From Fibrobacter succinogenes (GTDB lineage: Bacteria > Fibrobacterota > Fibrobacteria > Fibrobacterales > Fibrobacteraceae), in NCBI GenBank assembly GCA_902771595.1, contig CACXXH010000019.1, positions 1 to 37,276 on the forward strand: a stretch of 37,276 nt of DNA, given 5' to 3'. Every line of letters starts with the position of its first letter. The stretch's first letter is position 1. The position numbers and the translations under genes were made by a program. Below, in pieces: positions 32,487-37,276 of the stretch. The notes beneath the pieces were generated by a model that saw nothing but the letters and a program-made list of their open reading frames with translations, did not search any database and had not been told where the DNA came from.

Positions 32487-33076
32487 TAGTAGAAATTCTG
32501 CAGTTCCTGTACCGTCCCGAAGAGCGTGTTGCCGATCTGGAAGCGGTCGATGATGTGCTTGAAAAGGTCCTTGAATTCTTCGATGGTCGCGTTGTTCATC
32601 GCGGTGAGCTTTTCCTGGATGGAACTCACGAAACCGGAATTCATGGGCTTGGCCTTCATGTCTTGCATGGAGCCGCTCCACTGCTGCAGGATGCGGTCGG
32701 TTTCCATTCGCGCGATGATATAGCGGGTCGTGGAAAGCAGTTCCTGCAAAAAATGCACGAGGAATATTTCTTCCTGGAGAATACCCCAGCGCTTGTCCTT
32801 GGAGTAGAGCGTGGCGATGTCGGCCTTGCCGTAGAAGACGGCGGCCTGCGCATATTCGAGGCATGTCTTGAGCACGCGGTCGAGACGGTTGATTTCCTGG
32901 GCGAGGTTCTTGAACCAGTCGAGGTTCATGGCCGAACCGTCAATATCGCCCTTGGCGTCGAGCGGCATCACTGCACGGAAGGCGTAGTACACCTCCTCAT
33001 AGTAGCGGTTGCGCATGCGGCAGTTGAACGCGCGGTTCTTGAGGGTGTAGTCGCTGTGGTGCAGTGGAGTTATCAT
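32486..33076 (-). CDS. Conserved-looking protein of unknown function between spoT and nuoA
   Basis: A 196-residue cytoplasmic protein without signal peptide or membrane segment. I do not recognise the family. It is rich in predicted helix, with many Phe, Tyr and Arg residues early (NRAFNCRMRNRYYEEVYYAF). Its later stretches, such as IQEKLTAMNNATIEEFKDLFKHII, could pack as a helical bundle. The start at 33076 overlaps the spoT stop as ATGA, so the two are translationally coupled. It ends 40 bases before nuoA, across the shared AATGTG element. Context alone suggests a role near the stringent response or the respiratory complex, and this is untested. Confidence 0.8.
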   Translation of the reverse strand: MITPLHHSDYTLKNRAFNCRMRNRYYEEVYYAFRAVMPLDAKGDIDGSAMNLDWFKNLAQEINRLDRVLKTCLEYAQAAVFYGKADIATLYSKDKRWGILQEEIFLVHFLQELLSTTRYIIARMETDRILQQWSGSMQDMKAKPMNSGFVSSIQEKLTAMNNATIEEFKDLFKHIIDRFQIGNTLFGTVQELQNFY

Positions 33077-35211
33077 GCCTTGGAAACCTCCCTCACGCCT
33101 GAAATCTGTTTGATCTTCGTGATGATGGAATCGACTTGTTCCTTGCGGAACGCCTTGAACTCCATGCGGATGCGGCCCGTGGATTGCGCGCTTGCCACGC
33201 TCATGCGGTCGAGTGACACGTCGGAACCCTTGAGCTGCTCGAGCACGTCGAGGGTAATGTTCTTGCGGTTGTCGGTGTCGATGGTGAGGTGCGTCATGAA
33301 CGGCTTGGAAACGTCGGCGCTCCATGCGACCGCAATCTGCTGCTCGACGGGGAAGTCCTTCAAGTTCGGGCAGTTCCTGTTGTGCACCTCGATGCCTATC
33401 TTGGGCCTGAGGATGCCTACGATTTCATCGCCGGGAAGCGGGGCGCAGCAGTCCGCGAAGTGGATGACGAGACTCGTCTCCTGCCCGATCTGCAGGGGCA
33501 TTTCTTCGGGGATGGCCCTCTTGTCGTTTCCGAAGATGGGGAAGAACCTGAGCGACATTTCCTTGGGGAGCGCGTTTCCGCCCGAAAGGAACCTGTGGAT
33601 GTCCTGCAGGGGCAGTTCGCCCTGTCCGATGCGCTCGAAGAAGTCGTCCATGGAGAGCGTGCCGAAGTACCTGCGGATTTCGTCTTCGCTGGGGCGCTTG
33701 TCCTTCTCTATTTTAGCGATTCTGAGTTCGCGCGTCCAGATTTCCTTGCCGAGGCTCATCGACTGCTGGATAATGCTGGTCTTCATCCAGCGGCGCAGTT
33801 CCTGCTTCGCCTTTACCGTCTTCACGATGTCGAGCCATTCGGGGCTCGGTTCCTGGTGCGGGCTCTTGAGTATCTGGATGGTTGCTCCGTGCGTTACGAC
33901 CTTGTCGAGGCTCACCACCTCGTCGTTGATGCGGGCACCGATACAGTGGAGCCCGAGTTCCGTGTGGATGGCGAATGCGAAGTCGAGGACGGTCGAACCT
34001 TCAGGCAGTTCGATGGAAGCGCCCTTCGGGGTGAACACCGTCATGCCTTCGGGTTTCAAGTCTACCTTCAAGAAGTCGAGGTATTCCTTGGAGTCCGAGA
34101 TTTCGGACTGCAGCTTGACCATGTGGTCGAGCCACGCGAGCTCTTCGCCCTCGTGCTGGGTTTCCATCTTGTAGGCCCAGTGCGCGGCGAAACCCTTCTC
34201 GGCGGTGAGGTCCATGTCCTTCGTGCGGATCTGGACTTCCACCATCTTGTTTTCCGGTCCGATGACCGTGGTGTGGATGCTCTGGTACAGGTTCGGCTTC
34301 GGGGTCGCGATGTAGTCCTTGAAGCGGCTCTGCATCGGGGTCCACAGGTTGTGGACGTACCCGAGGGCGAGGTAGCATTCGGGTATGGTTTCTACGATGA
34401 TGCGGATGGCGAAGATGTCGAAAATGTCGTCGAACTGGCAGTCGCGGCTGAGCATCTTGTTATAGATGCTGTAGATGTTCTTGGTGCGGCCCTGGATGGT
34501 GCAGTCGAAGTCTTCGAGCGCCATCTTGATCTGCAAGGGGCCGATCACGGACTGCACGTACTTTTCGCGCCTCTCCTTGTTCTCGATGAGCGCGTCGACG
34601 ATTTTCTGGTATTCGTCCGGATTGACGTACTTGAAACTCAGGTCTTCGAGTTCGGTCTTCAGCTTGTATAGACCGAACCTGTGGGTGAGGGGCACGTATA
34701 TGTCGAGCGTTTCCTGCGCGATGGAGCGGCGCTTCTCGGGCTTCATGTACCGCATGGTACGCATGTTGTGGATGCGGTCTGCGATTTTGATCATGATGAC
34801 CCGCGGGTCTTTGGCCATCGCGGTGATGAGCTTGCGGTATGTCTCCGCCTTCTGCGCGGTCTTGTTCTGTTCCTGGGCCGCGGTAATCTTCGTGACGGCG
34901 TCCACCATGAACGCGGTGTCTTCGCCGAATTCCCGTGCGATTTCTGCGAGCGTGTGCTGCGTGTCCTCGACAACGTCGTGCAGGAGTCCCGCGAGTACGG
35001 TGGACTGGTCCTGCTGGAGTTCGGCTAGAATCTTGGCGACTTCGTAGGGATGCTCGGTGTAGGGCATCCCGCTCTTGCGGTATTGCCCGTCGTGGGCGTC
35101 GGCGATAAAGGCAACGGCTTTCTCCAGGACCCGGCGTTCAAGGTTCGGGTTCTTCTTGATGAGCACGTCGACAATGTGCTCCTGATTCGATGTCAGGTTC
35201 ACTGTTTCCAT
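33073..35211 (-). CDS. spoT: RelA/SpoT-family (p)ppGpp synthetase/hydrolase
   Basis: A 712-residue bifunctional alarmone enzyme. The hydrolase HD domain (about 20-200) keeps His54, His78-Asp79, Glu82-Asp83 and Asp145 (KIADRIHNMR), so hydrolysis is expected. The synthetase domain (about 230-370) has DIFAIRIIV, RFKDYIATPKPN, YQSIHTT and VEVQIRT. The glycine that usually precedes YQS is Leu308 here. The TGS domain (about 385-450) and the C-terminal ACT domain (about 635-712) complete the long form. No clear ribosome-binding site is present, but TATAAT stands 8 nt before the ATG. It precedes the orphan gene and the nuo operon. Confidence 0.95.
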   Translation of the reverse strand: METVNLTSNQEHIVDVLIKKNPNLERRVLEKAVAFIADAHDGQYRKSGMPYTEHPYEVAKILAELQQDQSTVLAGLLHDVVEDTQHTLAEIAREFGEDTAFMVDAVTKITAAQEQNKTAQKAETYRKLITAMAKDPRVIMIKIADRIHNMRTMRYMKPEKRRSIAQETLDIYVPLTHRFGLYKLKTELEDLSFKYVNPDEYQKIVDALIENKERREKYVQSVIGPLQIKMALEDFDCTIQGRTKNIYSIYNKMLSRDCQFDDIFDIFAIRIIVETIPECYLALGYVHNLWTPMQSRFKDYIATPKPNLYQSIHTTVIGPENKMVEVQIRTKDMDLTAEKGFAAHWAYKMETQHEGEELAWLDHMVKLQSEISDSKEYLDFLKVDLKPEGMTVFTPKGASIELPEGSTVLDFAFAIHTELGLHCIGARINDEVVSLDKVVTHGATIQILKSPHQEPSPEWLDIVKTVKAKQELRRWMKTSIIQQSMSLGKEIWTRELRIAKIEKDKRPSEDEIRRYFGTLSMDDFFERIGQGELPLQDIHRFLSGGNALPKEMSLRFFPIFGNDKRAIPEEMPLQIGQETSLVIHFADCCAPLPGDEIVGILRPKIGIEVHNRNCPNLKDFPVEQQIAVAWSADVSKPFMTHLTIDTDNRKNITLDVLEQLKGSDVSLDRMSVASAQSTGRIRMEFKAFRKEQVDSIITKIKQISGVREVSKA

Positions 35212-35219
35212 CGCACCTA

Positions 35220-35225
35220 ATTATA
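35220..35225 (-). promoter_or_regulatory. Candidate -10 element for spoT
   Basis: A perfect TATAAT on the minus strand lies 8 nt before the spoT ATG, which would give a leader of one or two bases. An AGGTG in the gap could also serve as a weak ribosome-binding site if the true promoter lies further upstream. Confidence 0.45.
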
Positions 35226-35408
35226 TCTAAAATTGCGCTGCTTGGAATGTGAAATATGGTTAAATAAGCGAAAAATAAGGCGTTTTCCGGCAGTTGTTGT
35301 AAATAGAAACAACGCTTTATGAAAAAAAAGGAAAAAAACTTTTCAAATGTTTTTATTTTATGTTCACTCATTGGGTCGAATTCATCGGTCCAAAAAATGG
35401 GGTTGGTT

Positions 35409-36992
35409 ATGAATAAACGGAAATTATTGTTTCCGGTGGCTCTTGTTGCCATCGGCCTGTGGGCATGCGGTGAAAACGATAACGCAAACGTAGGCCCGGA
35501 AAATTGCACCACGCCAGAATGCCTGGCGGAGCAGGAAAATAATCCTGCGAGTTCGGCGACTGTGCCTTTGTCGGAGGAGACTGTGTCTTCTTCGTCTTTT
35601 ACGGGCCCGGAGCCGCATTATCTGGGAGATCAGGATGATAGTACGCAGGTGAAGTCTTCGAGCTCTGTGTTGCCGCTGGAATCGTCTAGTTCTGCGGTGG
35701 TGCCGGGTTCGAGCGCATTGCCGCCTGTTGTCTCGAGCAGTTCCCATCGCCACCACTCGTCCAGCAGTTCTGCCGTTAAGCCGGAAGTATCCAGTTCGAG
35801 CGTTGAAGTCGTACCTCCGACACCCGGAAACGACTTCGTGGAAGACCACCGCAGCGAATGCCAGATTGGCAACATCCCGACGAGCGTGAACAACGCGAAG
35901 CTCCCGGATCCGTTCATGGGCCTCGACGGCAAGCGTATTTCTTCGAAGGCGGAATGGAAGTGCCGCCGTGAAGAAATCGGTGCGATGCTTGAAAAACTCA
36001 TGTTCGGCCAAAAGCCGCGCAATCCGGAAAAGGTCGAAGGCTCCTACTCTGGCGGAAAGCTCACCATCAAGGTGACTGACAAGGGCAAGTCCGGCAGCTT
36101 CTCTGTAAGCATTTCAAATGCTGGCACCAAGGACAAGCCGAAGCCGGCTCTCATCGGGTTTGGCGGCGGCATGATGGGTGGTTGCGGAAGCCTCGGCAGC
36201 GCCACCAATGGTCTCGACATTGCCATGATTACGTTCAACCCGGATAACGTTGCCCCCGAAAGCGGTGGAGGCATGTTCTTCAACATCTATGGTGGCAACA
36301 CGGACAAGTATGGCACCATCATTGCATGGGCTTGGGGTGTAAGCCGCATTATCGATGCTCTCGAAAAGACGCCTGAAGCCGGTATCGACGTGAAGCACCT
36401 CGCCATGACGGGTTGCTCTCGTTGGGGCAAGGGTACGCTTGCCGTGGGTGCTTTCGATGAACGTATCGCACTTACCATCCCGCAGGAATCCGGTTCCGGT
36501 GGCGCTTCCCTCTGGCGTGTGGGCGCCCAGGTCAACAGGCAGAAGGGCAAGCAGTTCGTGCAGGGCCTGAACAGCGCTGGTTCCGAAGGCAAGTGGATGA
36601 TTTCCTCCTTCAAGAGCTATGACGGCAGGGAAAATACGCTCCCGTTCGACCAGCACATGCTCGTAAGCATGGTCGCTCCGCGTCCGCTCCTCATCATCGA
36701 CAACGCGGGCCAGGAATGGCTTGGTGAAGTGCCGTCGAACTACTGCGGCCAGGCTTCTCTCGAAACCTACAAGGCTCTCGGTGTGACGGAAAACTACACC
36801 TACAGCCAGGAAGGCGGTCATGGTCACTGCCAGCTCCCGAACGGACAGTTTGACGAGGTGAAGGACTTCATGAACAAGTTCCTGCTCGGCAAGGACGCCA
36901 AGACGGGTAAGATTGACTATAGCAAGAACACCCAGACGATTAACTTCAAGAAGTCTGAATGGATTGACTGGGAAACGCCGAATCTTAATTAG
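35409..36992 (+). CDS. CE15-type glucuronoyl esterase lipoprotein with poly-Ser linker
   Basis: A 527-residue lipoprotein with signal peptide and lipobox LWAC (Cys20). A Ser-rich, Pro/Val-containing linker (about 45-140) holds the enzyme away from the membrane. The catalytic domain (about 150-495) resembles CE15 4-O-methyl-glucuronoyl methylesterases, which cut ester bonds between lignin and glucuronoxylan. The nucleophile motif is GCSRWGKG with Ser337. The probable acid Glu360 lies in PQESGSGG, and the probable His473 in GHGHCQLP. The ATG at 35409 is chosen because it gives the lipoprotein signal; the frame is open 90 bases further upstream. It points to plant cell-wall degradation. Export is clear, and surface exposure is inferred. 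Confidence 0.88.
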   Translation: MNKRKLLFPVALVAIGLWACGENDNANVGPENCTTPECLAEQENNPASSATVPLSEETVSSSSFTGPEPHYLGDQDDSTQVKSSSSVLPLESSSSAVVPGSSALPPVVSSSSHRHHSSSSSAVKPEVSSSSVEVVPPTPGNDFVEDHRSECQIGNIPTSVNNAKLPDPFMGLDGKRISSKAEWKCRREEIGAMLEKLMFGQKPRNPEKVEGSYSGGKLTIKVTDKGKSGSFSVSISNAGTKDKPKPALIGFGGGMMGGCGSLGSATNGLDIAMITFNPDNVAPESGGGMFFNIYGGNTDKYGTIIAWAWGVSRIIDALEKTPEAGIDVKHLAMTGCSRWGKGTLAVGAFDERIALTIPQESGSGGASLWRVGAQVNRQKGKQFVQGLNSAGSEGKWMISSFKSYDGRENTLPFDQHMLVSMVAPRPLLIIDNAGQEWLGEVPSNYCGQASLETYKALGVTENYTYSQEGGHGHCQLPNGQFDEVKDFMNKFLLGKDAKTGKIDYSKNTQTINFKKSEWIDWETPNLN

Positions 36993-37024
36993 AATCTCCC
37001 GATATAACTCCTGATAAAATCGGG

Positions 37025-37050
37025 CGGGGCTGGGCAACCGGCCCCGTTTT
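37025..37050 (+). terminator. Terminator of the CE15 lipoprotein gene
   Basis: A 9-bp stem (CGGGGCTGG with CCGGCCCCG, one G-T pair) is closed by a GCAA tetraloop and followed by TTTT. It starts 32 bases after the stop codon. Confidence 0.88.
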
Positions 37051-37054
37051 CATA

Positions 37055-37240
37055 CCGTTCGCGCTACGTTTGGGGTATGGCGTCTCCGGTTTGCGCTCAC
37101 TACCCCCGCAAGGGGGGCCATGCCCACGTAAGCGCTAAAGCGCTAAGTGGTCAAAGGTCGCCACCACGACTCATTAAGATGAGTCGCTTGTGGCTCACGA
37201 TATGTTATGAGACCGCACGCTCGACGCCTTGCCAACAAAA
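37055..37240. repeat. Composite palindromic repeat region at the window end
   Basis: Several hairpins lie in series. CCCCC-GCAA-GGGGG is at 37103-37116. GGCCATGCCCACGTAAGCGCT with AGCGCTAAGTGG covers 37117-37150. CGACTCAT-TAAG-ATGAGTCG (37167-37186) lies inside a GTCGCCACCA...TTGTGGCTCAC frame. GACCGCACGCTCGACG is at 37211. These modules match parts of 1111-1150, 11921-11967 and 21985-22080. No gene is seen from 36993 to the window end. Confidence 0.7.
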
Positions 37241-37242
37241 AA

Positions 37243-37265
37243 GCGGCCCGGTGTTAGCGGGTCGC
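37243..37265 (-). terminator. Probable terminator of a minus-strand gene beyond the window
   Basis: GCGGCCCG pairs with CGGGTCGC (one G-T pair) around GTGTTAG. On the minus strand it is followed by six T, so it would end a transcript entering from the right. Confidence 0.55.
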
Positions 37266-37276
37266 GATTGCAATAG

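Noticed and set aside
37055..37240. Possible tRNA or other structured RNA gene
   Set aside because: The hairpins are in series rather than cloverleaf, no anticodon arm or T-loop pattern is seen, and the modules recur as repeats elsewhere in the window.

Overview
The window looks like chromosomal DNA from a Gram-negative, fibre-degrading bacterium of the Fibrobacter type. This is inferred from style and gene content, not from a database match. The signs are lipoproteins with long poly-serine linkers, a CE15 glucuronoyl-esterase lipoprotein, an LptD outer-membrane assembly protein, a complex I operon without its NADH-oxidising subunits, and many short palindromic repeats in intergenic DNA. I see no rRNA, tRNA, CRISPR array, transposase or prophage gene. 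It reads as core chromosome with lineage-specific secreted proteins and repeats.

Layout. 1-3.5 kb: the tail of an SH3-like protein, a short-chain dehydrogenase, leuB (minus strand) and an internally duplicated lipoprotein. 3.6-6.8 kb (minus): pepA followed by a cysteine-rich repeat lipoprotein. 6.9-9.0 kb (plus): an outer-membrane barrel protein with an Ala/Pro linker and a Na+/Ca2+ exchanger, then three tandem hairpin repeats. 9.2-12.3 kb (minus): an RluA-family pseudouridine synthase with a repeat-like insertion in its reading frame, a YfcE-type phosphoesterase and a fused SpmA-SpmB membrane protein. 12.4-17.0 kb (plus): dGTPase and a pyrimidine-5'-nucleotidase-like HAD enzyme overlapping by one base, a secreted orphan, a small lipoprotein and a PDZ protein whose 3' end is duplicated. 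17.3-22.0 kb (plus): lptD, maf, rodZ and hisB, the last three overlapping. 22.2-35.2 kb (minus): spoT/relA, an orphan 196-residue protein and nuoA-BC-D-H-I-J-K-L-M-N. 35.4-37.0 kb (plus): the CE15 lipoprotein, then a terminator and a composite repeat.

How the genes fit together. The nuo block gives a membrane proton-pumping quinone reductase. The nuoEFG NADH module is absent here, and NuoB and NuoC are one polypeptide. The dGTPase/HAD pair suggests nucleotide turnover. lptD, maf and rodZ concern the envelope, cell shape and division. The lipoproteins and CE15 enzyme face the exterior or periplasm.

Most interesting non-coding signals: (i) a family of composite palindromic repeats whose copies differ by compensatory changes in their stems, one copy apparently inside a pseudouridine synthase gene; (ii) a 67-bp direct repeat of a gene's 3' end; (iii) -10-like hexamers only 6-9 nt before several start codons, suggesting leaderless mRNAs; (iv) a shared intercistronic element in two operons.
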